In this document: positions 1-8,027 of the stretch, piece by piece | Layout: each line of letters begins with the position of its first letter | How positions within the stretch are numbered: the stretch's first letter is position 1 | Assembly: GCA_030530095.1 (NCBI GenBank) | Contig: JAUMVO010000001.1 | Location: 1 to 64,000 of the forward strand | Reading direction: 5' to 3' | Source of the DNA: Clostridiaceae bacterium | GTDB taxonomy: Bacteria > Bacillota > Clostridia > Oscillospirales > Acutalibacteraceae | Length of the DNA: 64,000 nucleotides | Position numbers and translations under genes: made by a program | The notes under the pieces: generated by a model | Databases searched by the model: none | The model's input: the letters and a program-made list of their open reading frames with translations, nothing else | Told to the model about the DNA's origin: nothing

Positions 1-597
1 AAATCGAACCTTCTCGCAGGCGAGAGCCTGCGAGTCCCTTGCAGCGCGCCAAAAATAGGAGTATGGACTTTAGTCCGTGCTCTTGTTTTTCGTTTGTTTC
101 ACAAACGCAGGGACTCGAACAAGGAGGGAGCGAGCAAAGCGAAGCGGAAGAAAACAGTCCGGGGGACTGTTTTCGCCGACGTGGGCAACGAGTGCGGAGC
201 ACGAGGCGAAGGCGGCGTTGCCGCCGAAAAAATCCCTTGCATCTGTTTTTGGAGTATTTAATAGAGGAAACAATAATGAACGGTCGGAGGTACTGAACTA
301 AAAGCGTTCGGTCGGCAAAACGGGGAGGATTGCGAAGCAATACTCCATCCTTTGCAGCGCGCCAAGAAGCCTTGAAAACATTGAGTTTTTCGAGGCTTTT
401 TATTTTTTTGATTTTTAATATGACTTACTTTTTCGGAACCAAACACTCACCTGAAAGTCAGGACTTTGATTTTTCAAGCTTAGACACATTAAAGACATAT
501 CTGAGCGTAGAAAAGTGATATTGTCCACAATTTGACCACAACAATAGCGGAAGAGAATTTGCAATAATCAGCGGACAAATTGTTTACCGCCAACAAG
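1..597. repeat. Palindrome-rich non-coding region with a repeated short motif
   Basis: No convincing gene lies here. The open frames start without ribosome binding sites, overlap on several frames and are built from low-complexity basic or hydrophobic residues. The DNA instead holds a series of perfect hairpins: 13-34 (9-bp stem), 65-76 (5 bp), 91-107 (7 bp), 150-174 (11-bp stem, GGG loop), 211-225 (6 bp) and 330-340 (4 bp). The motif TCCYTTGCA occurs at 35-43, 233-241 and 348-356, and the 14-mer ttgcagcgcgccaa at 39-52 and again at 352-365. An imperfect stem with a T-rich tail at about 365-412 could end an upstream transcript. I read this as an intergenic repeat element or structured RNA of unknown kind. 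From about 413 to 597 I see nothing further. Confidence 0.5.
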
Positions 598-634
598 AAA
601 ACAGACTGTGCTTAGAAAAAACACAGTCTGTTTT
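598..634 (-). terminator. Rho-independent terminator of the zinc-ribbon gene
   Basis: A perfect 13-bp stem (598-610 with 622-634) around an 11-base loop sits just after the stop of the minus-strand gene. On the minus strand it is followed by TTTTCTTG. Confidence 0.7.
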
Positions 635-646
635 GATTAATACTTT

Positions 647-1729
647 TTAATTCAGAGTATCCTGATATGCCTCTTCATCCTCATAGCCAGTAATTATTTC
701 CTGCTCACATTCCCAGTAATCCGTGTTGATGTGAAGTTTGGCAAAGCCTTCATCAATAATGGGTTCATTATTGAATACGGAAACTCCTCCGAGGGGAACT
801 AGTATATCTATAACCCTTGGAAGATCCGACCCGTCCAAATTGCTGATGTCGGAGGTTATGGTTACTTTTTGATTATATGTAACATCATTTGAAAGACGGT
901 TTATGTCCACGTTTTCGGGAGAAGTGAATATAGCTTTGCAGTCAACAGTTGCCTTTTCTCCGTTTTCATTTATTGTAACATATCCGCCGCCTCGATTAGA
1001 AGGGATTGTCGGATAGAAAAGTAACGGATAATTAGATGCTTTCTCTTCGAATTGGTTTACGGTAAATTCAACGGTCAGCATTCCGTAATTACAGGTTACG
1101 CTGTCTAAATGCCATGAGCCTCTTTCAAAGGTTGAAGCTACATCGGTTGCACCTAATGTTCCAGTAGCGCCTCTTGCGTACATAAGGAAGTAGCCGAGGC
1201 TTGAATAAACATTAACCGTTGAGCCTTTTTCAACCGAATTGCCTGCGGCAGGTTCTGAGAACTCGACAAGACCTTTGAGCTGAGTCCCGTACTGCTCAGT
1301 AACCTTGGGAACAAGTCCGAGTGAAATAAGAAGTTGTTTTGCTGTTTCGGTATCGGTTCCGACAAGGTCGGGAATTACAACCGCATTCGTGTCATTTCCC
1401 TTTACAGTGCTGATTTCGACTGTGCTTGTTGATTCCGCTTCGGAGGAAACTGTTTTGTTAAGCTTTATCATACCCGTTCCGAATAATATGGCGGCAGCAA
1501 CTGCCAATACCAGCAATACAATCAAAACAATCAAAAGCGGAGTTTTTGAGCCTTTTTTCTTTTGCCCTGCCTTAGCTTTGAAATTTGTTTCCGAAGCCGT
1601 TGCAGCTGAAGTAGTATTGTTAGCCTGAATATTTAGCTTTGCGCCACAGTTTGAGCAGAACTGTGAACCGGACTGAAGCTCTTTGCCGCAGCTCGGACAA
1701 AAACGCATAGTATTATTTTCATTATCCAT
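647..1729 (-). CDS. Zinc-ribbon, single-pass membrane protein with a PASTA-like domain
   Basis: This 360-residue protein has no specific known function. Residues 11-29 form a zinc ribbon (CPSCG, ten residues, CSNCG). A Ser/Thr/Lys-rich linker leads to one transmembrane helix at about 63-85, so the ribbon is probably cytoplasmic and the rest extracellular. Residues about 117-180 resemble a PASTA domain (IPDLVGTDTETAKQLL and a later AAGNSVEKGSTVNVYSS), a fold that in kinases and penicillin-binding proteins binds muropeptides. The C-terminal 170 residues are unrecognised, beta-rich in appearance and acidic. The start is the ATG preceded by GAGGTG; a second Met at residue 8 is possible. It stands alone with its own promoter and terminator. 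A cell-envelope sensing or scaffolding role is inference. Confidence 0.8.
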   Translation of the reverse strand: MDNENNTMRFCPSCGKELQSGSQFCSNCGAKLNIQANNTTSAATASETNFKAKAGQKKKGSKTPLLIVLIVLLVLAVAAAILFGTGMIKLNKTVSSEAESTSTVEISTVKGNDTNAVVIPDLVGTDTETAKQLLISLGLVPKVTEQYGTQLKGLVEFSEPAAGNSVEKGSTVNVYSSLGYFLMYARGATGTLGATDVASTFERGSWHLDSVTCNYGMLTVEFTVNQFEEKASNYPLLFYPTIPSNRGGGYVTINENGEKATVDCKAIFTSPENVDINRLSNDVTYNQKVTITSDISNLDGSDLPRVIDILVPLGGVSVFNNEPIIDEGFAKLHINTDYWECEQEIITGYEDEEAYQDTLN

Positions 1730-1760
1730 ATCTTACACCTCAATTATTATTTGTAAAATC

Positions 1761-1789
1761 AGTATAGCTTTTTAACGCCTCACCGTCAA
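1761..1789 (-). promoter_or_regulatory. Sigma-A-type promoter of the zinc-ribbon gene
   Basis: On the minus strand, TTGACG (1784-1789), a 17-base spacer and TATACT (1761-1766), about 30 bases before the start codon. Confidence 0.55.
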
Positions 1790-1889
1790 TAATATACCCT
1801 CCTGCAAGACATAAGTATGTCTATTGATTACTGCTAGATTTGCGGCTATTTCATCAGTTTTTTCTTTGCTTAGTACATTCGGGTTGAAA

Positions 1890-2432
1890 TCAGTTACGGG
1901 CTTTGCCGATTCTTTCGTCAAAGACGCGTACAAGCACGGGGATAAGAACAAGCTGCAGTATTATTCCGGGGAAGGCGTTGATAAAGCCGCCCGCGAGGAA
2001 TGCCGAAACGGTAAAGCTGTCGCCCTTTAAGCCGAGCAGGACAATCTGCGCAAGACCCCAGACGATTCTGCCGCTGAGCATTGCCGTAATGAGAGTGACG
2101 TATATTTTCCGGATTTTATCTTTCCCGATTTTTTCGGAAAGGATGCCCGAAATCAGTCCGTAAGCCATAAGCTCAAACGCCATACCGACAGCCGACGGAT
2201 AAAGCACGGGCATTCCGAAAAGCACGGACCTCAGAAGCGGACACACCAGTCCGACGGGAACGGCATATTTCCAGCCGCAGAAAAAACCGCAGAGCAAAAT
2301 CGGGATGTGCATCGGGCAAAGCATTTTGCCGATCTGCGGAATCTGTCCCGTAATAAACGGGAGCACAAGACCGATTGCCAGGAACATTGCCGAAAAAGCA
2401 AGATTTCTTGTTGATGCTTTCATATCATTCAC
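1890..2432 (-). CDS. ECF transporter S component (substrate unknown)
   Basis: About 180 residues, five to six hydrophobic helices, small and Gly/Pro-rich: the pattern of the substrate-binding S component of energy-coupling-factor vitamin importers. An N-terminal stretch (AFSAMFLAIGLVLPFITG) is typical of these proteins. No EcfA/EcfT genes are in the window, so it would share a group II energising module encoded elsewhere. Its start overlaps the end of larC: GTG at 2432 overlaps the larC stop by 8 bases, or ATG at 2423 follows one base after it. Either implies translational coupling. The link to larC makes a precursor or metal related to the nickel-pincer nucleotide a possible substrate, but that is inference. 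Confidence 0.75.
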   Translation of the reverse strand: MNDMKASTRNLAFSAMFLAIGLVLPFITGQIPQIGKMLCPMHIPILLCGFFCGWKYAVPVGLVCPLLRSVLFGMPVLYPSAVGMAFELMAYGLISGILSEKIGKDKIRKIYVTLITAMLSGRIVWGLAQIVLLGLKGDSFTVSAFLAGGFINAFPGIILQLVLIPVLVRVFDERIGKARN

Positions 2433-3600
2433 CGTTTTCCAGTTCTTTTATAATATCGCGTATTGTACAGTTGTTATCCCTTGCCGCCTTTGCAAGATCA
2501 TCGTATTCATACTTACTCTTTTTATAGCCGTAGCCCTCGGAATTCTTGATTCTAATAACTCCGAATTTTGTCTGAACCTCAGATACGCTTCGTTTCATGG
2601 TGTATCTTCTCGAAAGGGTTTCCCTTATGCCGATAGTGGAAAAATGCCTGAAAACAAGGTCAATCATTTTTTCCTTTTCGTCGGGCTCGCAGAGCAGGGT
2701 AACGAGCGTTCCGAGCCGATTTTTCTTCATATCCGCGGGGACGGCGAAAACGTCCTTTGCCCCTGCGTTTCTCAGCTCTTCGATACCGAACGCGATTTCC
2801 TCGGCGGTCATATCGTCAACGTTGAAGCTGATTTCGGTAACGTGCTCCTCAACGTCTGCGAGAAAAGCACGAACGCAGTTTGCGGTTTCAAAGTCCTTGG
2901 TTCCCATACCGTAGCCGATTTTCAGAACAGACATCTCGGGCATTTCGCAAAAGCTGTCAACGAAGGCTTTTAAGAGCGCCGCGCCCGTCGGGGTGCACAG
3001 CTCGCCTTCAACGTTGTTGCTGTAAACGGGAATGCCTTCGAGCAGTTTTGCCGTAGCAGGCGCAGGAACGGGCAGAATGCCGTGAGCGCACCTTACGCTT
3101 CCTTTGCCGACGTTGACGGGACTTGCAATAATATGATCGACGTTGAGCTTATCAATCAGATAGCAGAACGCAAGTATATCCGCAATCGCGTCAAGTGTGC
3201 CGACCTCGTGGAAATGAATTTCGCTGACTGTCGTTCCGTGAACGTTGCTTTCCGCTTCGGCAAGCAGACGGTAAACGGCCGTGGCCTTTGCCTTGACCTT
3301 GTCGGGAGCTGAGGTGGAATTGATTATGTTTTCAATGCTCTGAAGATTACTGTGCGTATGGTGGGTATGGTGAGTATGGGTGTGCTCCTCGCCCTCCTCG
3401 TGCCCACTGATAAGCACGCGGAGCTTTGTCCCGAGAATGCCGCTTTTTGTTGTCGGTTCGGCAACGTAATGCGTATGGGGTATGCCGAAGCCGTTAAGCT
3501 CACCGAGCGCGGCTTCCCTGTCATCGCAGAGTTCGAGCAGCGCTGCCGAAAGCATATCGCCGGCCGCGCCCATACTGCAATCAATAAACAGTGTTCTCAT
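2425..3600 (-). CDS. larC: LarC-type nickel pincer cofactor nickel-insertion protein (DUF111)
   Basis: A 391-residue protein of the LarC family, which inserts nickel into the pyridinium bis-thiocarboxylate mononucleotide cofactor of lactate racemase and related LarA enzymes, using CTP. The N-terminus MRTLFIDCSMGAAGDM is the family signature. A His-rich loop (HTHTHHTHHTH, about residues 78-88) is a plausible nickel store. The C-terminal domain is present in the same frame, so the gene is not split by the frameshift seen in Lactobacillus plantarum. The start at 3600 is chosen because GGAGG precedes it; an in-frame extension to 3654 lacks a site. No larA, larB or larE lies nearby. It is followed by the coupled ECF S component. 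Confidence 0.88.
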   Translation of the reverse strand: MRTLFIDCSMGAAGDMLSAALLELCDDREAALGELNGFGIPHTHYVAEPTTKSGILGTKLRVLISGHEEGEEHTHTHHTHHTHSNLQSIENIINSTSAPDKVKAKATAVYRLLAEAESNVHGTTVSEIHFHEVGTLDAIADILAFCYLIDKLNVDHIIASPVNVGKGSVRCAHGILPVPAPATAKLLEGIPVYSNNVEGELCTPTGAALLKAFVDSFCEMPEMSVLKIGYGMGTKDFETANCVRAFLADVEEHVTEISFNVDDMTAEEIAFGIEELRNAGAKDVFAVPADMKKNRLGTLVTLLCEPDEKEKMIDLVFRHFSTIGIRETLSRRYTMKRSVSEVQTKFGVIRIKNSEGYGYKKSKYEYDDLAKAARDNNCTIRDIIKELENGE

Positions 3601-3652
3601 ACGACCTCCGTATTCTGAAACGCTTTTTCCTTTTTGATTGTGAATTGATAAC

Positions 3653-3681
3653 AATATAACATATTTTCAGCGCCTGTTCAA
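3653..3681 (-). promoter_or_regulatory. Promoter of larC
   Basis: Minus strand: TTGAAC (3676-3681), 17-base spacer, TATATT (3653-3658), about 50 bases before the chosen start. Confidence 0.5.
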
Positions 3682-3712
3682 CTGATTTCGGGATAATCAA
3701 CAGTCTTGTATA

Positions 3713-3741
3713 TTGATTTTATTATTTTATTATGGTATTAT
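3713..3741 (+). promoter_or_regulatory. Promoter of the M20 peptidase operon
   Basis: TTGATT (3713-3718), 17-base spacer, TATTAT (3736-3741). The -35 is imperfect. Confidence 0.4.
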
Positions 3742-3779
3742 TACTCCATTATTCTGTATATTTATGCGAGGATTGGACA

Positions 3780-5261
3780 ATGAAGAAAAAAGTCAGAATT
3801 GCCGTGCTGTCCGCCGCGGGGGTACTCGCTGCGGGAAATGTTGTCAGGGCCGCGCTGTATAAGCCTAAGAAAGAGGAAGCCCCCGAATTCGACAGCGAGA
3901 ACGTCAACCTTGACAGATACATTGATACAATCTGCGAGGCGATTCGCTGCAAGACAGTTTCCAATACCGACGAATCCCTTGTTGACTGGGACGAGTTTGA
4001 AAAGCTTCATAAACTGTTCAGAAAGAAATACCCTCTGCTCCATAAGACGCTCAAAAAGCGCAAGGTAGGCAGGGCAGGTCTTATATACTTCTGGCAGGGC
4101 ACCGACCCTTCGCTTAAGCCGATAGCGCTTATCGGACATCAGGATGTGGTTCCCGTGGCCAAGGAAATGCTGGGCGACTGGACGTATCCGCCGTTTGAGG
4201 GCAAGGTTGCCAACGGCTATATCTGGGGACGCGGCGCAACCGATATGAAAAATCATCTTGTCGGAATTCTCGAGAGTATTGAAACCCTGCTTGAGGAAGG
4301 CTTCGTTCCGAAAAGAACGGTTATAGTCGGCCTTGGCTATAACGAAGAGCTTACCAACAGCGAGCTTTCATCCGCGCCTATGATTTCAAAGGCGCTTGAG
4401 GATGACGGAATTGAACTCGAGAGCCTGCTCGACGAGGGCGGAGCTATACTTAAAATTAACGTTCCTCACGTAATGAAAGATAAACTGATTGCCGGCGTAG
4501 GCGTTGCCGAAAAGGGCTATGCGGATTTTGAAATAAGCCTTGAGGCGACCGGCGGACACTCTTCTACTCCGCCGAAGCATTCGGCAGTCGGCGAGCTTTC
4601 GAAGGCCATACTTGACCTTGAAAACCATCAGTTCCGCCCGCACCTTACGAATGAGGTAAAAATGCTTGTCGATACCTTTGCGAGAAACACGGAAATTCCC
4701 GTACGTCTGATAGGTTGTAATCAGCGTGTGCTTCTTCCGCTTCTCAAGCCGGTGCTTGCGCGCGTTCCTGCGGCGGCGTCGGTTATGCGTACGACGACCG
4801 CGGTTACCATGACCCACGGCAGCCCTCAGGCAAATGTTCTGCCTCAGAAGGCGACGGCAACGGTCAATTTCCGCATTATGCCGGGCAACACCATTGACGA
4901 TGTTGAAAACCACATACGCCGTGTAATACGCAACAAGAGAATCAACGTCCGTCTGCTCGGCGGAAACGAGCCCTCGCTTGTTTCACCGACTCAGACACCG
5001 ACCATGAAGGCAATTTCACAGATATGCTGCGGGATGTACGATATGAGCGTTCCGACGCCCTATATTGTTATGGGCGCAACCGACGCGTTCCACTACCAGA
5101 ATCTCACGGATCAGATATACCGTTTTTCACCCTTCGTTATGCCGCCGGATATACTTATGCTGGCGCACGGCACGGACGAGAGAATTGCGGTTGACAGCCT
5201 TGAAAACGCAATCGTGTTCTTCAAGAGATATATAAGACTTCTTGCGGGAGAGGTAAAATGA
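3780..5261 (+). CDS. M20 family metallopeptidase (carboxypeptidase S-like)
   Basis: A 493-residue zinc-dependent M20 peptidase. The metal-site motifs are visible: GHQDVVPV near residue 120 (His and Asp ligands), the GRGATDMK block about 30 residues on (bridging Asp), a GYNEELTNSE block carrying the usual Glu pair, then a dimerisation-type domain with GGHSSTPP, and a final His in LAHGTDE. The N-terminus (residues 4-27) is hydrophobic after three lysines, so the enzyme may be membrane-anchored rather than cytosolic, as in carboxypeptidase-S-like members. The start at 3780 has GAGG upstream; the longer frame from 3732 does not. Its stop overlaps the next gene by four bases (ATGA). The context suggests release of amino acids or acyl-amino acids for the downstream transporter and ornithine-type enzyme. 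Confidence 0.87.
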   Translation: MKKKVRIAVLSAAGVLAAGNVVRAALYKPKKEEAPEFDSENVNLDRYIDTICEAIRCKTVSNTDESLVDWDEFEKLHKLFRKKYPLLHKTLKKRKVGRAGLIYFWQGTDPSLKPIALIGHQDVVPVAKEMLGDWTYPPFEGKVANGYIWGRGATDMKNHLVGILESIETLLEEGFVPKRTVIVGLGYNEELTNSELSSAPMISKALEDDGIELESLLDEGGAILKINVPHVMKDKLIAGVGVAEKGYADFEISLEATGGHSSTPPKHSAVGELSKAILDLENHQFRPHLTNEVKMLVDTFARNTEIPVRLIGCNQRVLLPLLKPVLARVPAAASVMRTTTAVTMTHGSPQANVLPQKATATVNFRIMPGNTIDDVENHIRRVIRNKRINVRLLGGNEPSLVSPTQTPTMKAISQICCGMYDMSVPTPYIVMGATDAFHYQNLTDQIYRFSPFVMPPDILMLAHGTDERIAVDSLENAIVFFKRYIRLLAGEVK

Positions 5262-6811
5262 AAGATAACGGAAAGAAAACAGAGGATCTCAAAGACATAT
5301 ATCCCAACGTCAGCGGACGTATGGAATTAAACGAGAATAAAAAGCCGTCCGAGGGACTGAATATCGATAAAAAGACACTGTTCGGAATTGCGGCACTTCT
5401 GTTCGTAATACTCGTTTTTGTCGGCGCACTCACGCAGTTTCTGCCGCGCGGCGAATTTCAGGTTGACGAAAACGGCTCCGTTATCGCGGGCACGTATCAG
5501 GTAAACGAGGAATATAAACTTCCGCTGTGGAAGGTCGCGGCTTCGCCCGTGCTTGCCTTTACAAGCAGCAACGCCAGCGTCGGACTTGCAATTATTGCGA
5601 TAATCGTGCTCGTCGGCGGTACGTTTCTGATACTTGACCGTATAGGCGTACTCAAATATATGATGGCTTCGATAGTCAACCGATTTGAGAGCCGACGGTT
5701 TATGCTGATTGCCGTTATGGTACTGTTCGGTATGTTCTTAAGCTCAACCGCAGGCGTACTTGAGGAGAGCCTTACGCTCGTTCCTATCGCGGTTGCGATT
5801 TCGCTGGCTATGGGCTGGGACTCGCTGACGGGTATCGGTATGAGCTTTGTCGCGGTTGCGTTCGGCTTTACGGCGGCAACCTTCAACCCGTTCAACGTCA
5901 TCACCGTTCAGAAACTTGCGGGCATTCCCGTGCTTTCGGGACTGTGGCTGAGACTGATTGTCTTCGCAGTCGTATATATTACGCTGACCTCGTTCCTGAT
6001 TCTTTACGCCAAAAAGATTGAAAAGCATCCCGAAAAATCACCCGCTTACGAAACTGATAAAAAGATACGCGACCGCTATCCGATAGAGGTCTGCCGCGAA
6101 ACACTCGGTAACGAAAGCATTGCGAAAGCGACCAGAGTTTTCGTAATCGCGCTTATCTGCGTGCTTGGCGGTACGGTTACCTCATTCGTACTGAGTATGG
6201 TCGGAACAAAAACCGACAATGAAACGATGATGAATATCGGCAGCTACGCTTCAATGGGATGTATGGCTGTATTTTTCCCCGTCGGCGGACTTCTTGCAGG
6301 ACGTGTTGCGGGACTTCGCGGCAAGAATCTTTTCAAGGCTTTCGGCGAGGGCATAAAGACAATACTGCCCGTAATTCCGCTTATCATTTTCATACTTTCA
6401 ATCACCTACGTACTTGACGAGGGTATGATTATGCACACGGTGCTCAACGCGTTAAGCGGTGCGCTTGACGGCATTTCGCCCTACGGCGTAATTCTGCTGA
6501 TGTTCGTGTTTACGGCGCTGCTTGAATTTTTCGTCAGCAGCGGTACGGCAAAGGCGTTCCTGATAGTTCCGCTTATGGCGATACTCTGCGACCTGACAGG
6601 ACTTGAGAGACAGTCAATAGTACTGACCTTCTGCTTTGCTGACGGATTTACCAATATGCTCTACCCGACGAGCGGACTTATGATAATAGCAATCGGAATG
6701 GTCGGCGTGTCCTACCGTAAATGGATGAGGTGGACCGCAAAGCTCTTCCTTATCGAGGCGGTTGTCTCCGTATTCTTTATGCTGTTCAGCATTGCTATAG
6801 GCTATCATTAA
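5258..6811 (+). CDS. YfcC-family membrane transporter (putative amino acid/peptide exchanger)
   Basis: A 517-residue protein with about 12 transmembrane helices after a roughly 35-residue hydrophilic N-terminus. It matches the YfcC branch of the DcuC/ArsB-like superfamily, including the segment ALTQFLPRGEF and an internal FGFTAATFNPFNVI motif. Substrates are poorly established; E. coli YfcC is predicted to move basic amino acids and has been tied to acetate metabolism. It is translationally coupled to the M20 peptidase and lies just before an ornithine-cyclodeaminase-like gene, which favours arginine or ornithine (or a derivative) as the cargo. That assignment is inference. Confidence 0.82.
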   Translation: MKDNGKKTEDLKDIYPNVSGRMELNENKKPSEGLNIDKKTLFGIAALLFVILVFVGALTQFLPRGEFQVDENGSVIAGTYQVNEEYKLPLWKVAASPVLAFTSSNASVGLAIIAIIVLVGGTFLILDRIGVLKYMMASIVNRFESRRFMLIAVMVLFGMFLSSTAGVLEESLTLVPIAVAISLAMGWDSLTGIGMSFVAVAFGFTAATFNPFNVITVQKLAGIPVLSGLWLRLIVFAVVYITLTSFLILYAKKIEKHPEKSPAYETDKKIRDRYPIEVCRETLGNESIAKATRVFVIALICVLGGTVTSFVLSMVGTKTDNETMMNIGSYASMGCMAVFFPVGGLLAGRVAGLRGKNLFKAFGEGIKTILPVIPLIIFILSITYVLDEGMIMHTVLNALSGALDGISPYGVILLMFVFTALLEFFVSSGTAKAFLIVPLMAILCDLTGLERQSIVLTFCFADGFTNMLYPTSGLMIIAIGMVGVSYRKWMRWTAKLFLIEAVVSVFFMLFSIAIGYH

Positions 6812-6893
6812 TCTCCTTGAACAAACGGGTCAAGTATGATATAGTTTTTATGTAACAGCACAGTTGATTTTGAGTTGGATAAGAGGTAGTTTT

Positions 6894-7967
6894 ATGCAGT
6901 TCCCCAAATTTATAGCACCCGATTTTTCAACAGAGCCGTTTGTCTCTGCGCCCGACGTTATTACCGAGCCTGCGGGTGACGGCTTTCTGCCCGAAAATTT
7001 CTACGCGACAACTATATATCCCGAATATTTCAAGATAGACGGCAAATGGACCATGCTTCACAAGAGCCGTATGGATTGCTGCGTCGTGATTAAAGACGGT
7101 GTTCCGACCGTAACCGAGCCCCGACGTGTCAAGGCGGGCGATCAGGTGGTAGTCGGCAGAAAGGACGACGGTACTCTGGGCGTTTACGTTCACGCAAACT
7201 GCTTCGTTGAGGCAGACGACGACTCAAACTCCGCGTTCGCGTTTCGCACGGGCCAGTCGCGTGAGACCTCGTTCTCATGGGAGTATGACCGTCTTTACGA
7301 GATACTGCGCCACGACAGAGATAACGGTTACATAGTCTGGGTTCTCGGACCTGCCTGCGTATTTGACTACGACAGCCGTACCGCTATGGCTAACCTTATT
7401 AAAAAAGGCTATTGCGACTGTCTGTTCGCGGGTAACGCACTCGCAACTCACGATCTGGAAGCGGCGCTTTTCAATACGGGACTCGGTCAGGATATCTATA
7501 CCAAAAAGCACGTTGAAAACGGCCATTATAACCATCTTCACACAATTAACCTTGTACGCCGTGCGGGCTCAATCGAGCGATTTCTCGACGAATACAAGCT
7601 CGACACCGGTGTTATGCACGCGCTGACAACGACGAAAACGCCCTTCGTCCTCGCGGGCTCAATCCGTGACGACGGTCCGCTGCCCGAGGTTATACCGAAC
7701 GTTTACGAGGCACAGAATGCGATGCGCGAGCACACACGCAAAGCGACGACGGTAATATGTCTCGCAACTCAGCTGCACACCATAGCGACGGGAAATATGA
7801 CTCCCTCTTACTGTGAGACCGAAGAAGGAATACGTCCCGTATATATCTATTCGGTTGACATTTCGGAATTTGCCGTAAACAAGCTTCACGACCGCGGTTC
7901 GCTCTCGGTCAAGGGACTTGTCACGAACATTCAGGACTTCCTCGTAAATCTCGAAAGAAATTTATAA
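6894..7967 (+). CDS. LOR/SDH-region (TIGR00300-like) protein, probable ornithine cyclodeaminase-type enzyme
   Basis: A 357-residue protein matching the conserved region first described in plant LOR/SDH enzymes and in archaeal proteins with ornithine cyclodeaminase activity (ornithine to proline plus ammonia, NAD-dependent). The recognisable blocks are LFAGNALATHDLEAALFNT, then HTINLVRRAGSIERFL, then FVLAGSIRDDGPLPEV, all in the C-terminal half; the N-terminal 120 residues are the less conserved part. The ATG at 6894 follows AGAGGT; an upstream TTG at 6864 has no site. It is in the same direction as the peptidase and transporter, 80 bases after the latter. Together they look like a small arginine/ornithine-use module. 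The exact reaction here is inferred from the family. Confidence 0.78.
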   Translation: MQFPKFIAPDFSTEPFVSAPDVITEPAGDGFLPENFYATTIYPEYFKIDGKWTMLHKSRMDCCVVIKDGVPTVTEPRRVKAGDQVVVGRKDDGTLGVYVHANCFVEADDDSNSAFAFRTGQSRETSFSWEYDRLYEILRHDRDNGYIVWVLGPACVFDYDSRTAMANLIKKGYCDCLFAGNALATHDLEAALFNTGLGQDIYTKKHVENGHYNHLHTINLVRRAGSIERFLDEYKLDTGVMHALTTTKTPFVLAGSIRDDGPLPEVIPNVYEAQNAMREHTRKATTVICLATQLHTIATGNMTPSYCETEEGIRPVYIYSVDISEFAVNKLHDRGSLSVKGLVTNIQDFLVNLERNL

Positions 7968-7984
7968 TAAAGGCATAAATATAG

Positions 7985-8013
7985 AAAGCACTTGCAGATG
8001 CAAGTGCTTTTTT
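7985..8013. terminator. Bidirectional terminator between converging operons
   Basis: An 11-bp perfect stem (7985-7995 with 8000-8010), AGAT loop and a T-run to 8013. It can serve the plus-strand LOR/SDH gene and the minus-strand GH130 gene. Confidence 0.8.
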
Positions 8014-8027
8014 ATGTATTGAGGTTT

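Noticed and set aside
106..120. GGGACTCGAAC resembling a tRNA T-arm on the minus strand
   Set aside because: The flanking bases cannot form a T-stem and no acceptor, D or anticodon arms fit around it.
39..518. Several open frames of 60-90 codons (both strands)
   Set aside because: They lack binding sites, overlap one another, and cover palindromes; the compositions (Arg/Ser-rich or hydrophobic) look like translated non-coding repeats.
1824..2163. Plus-strand frames across the ECF S component and larC
   Set aside because: They are antisense to well supported genes and have no recognisable motifs.
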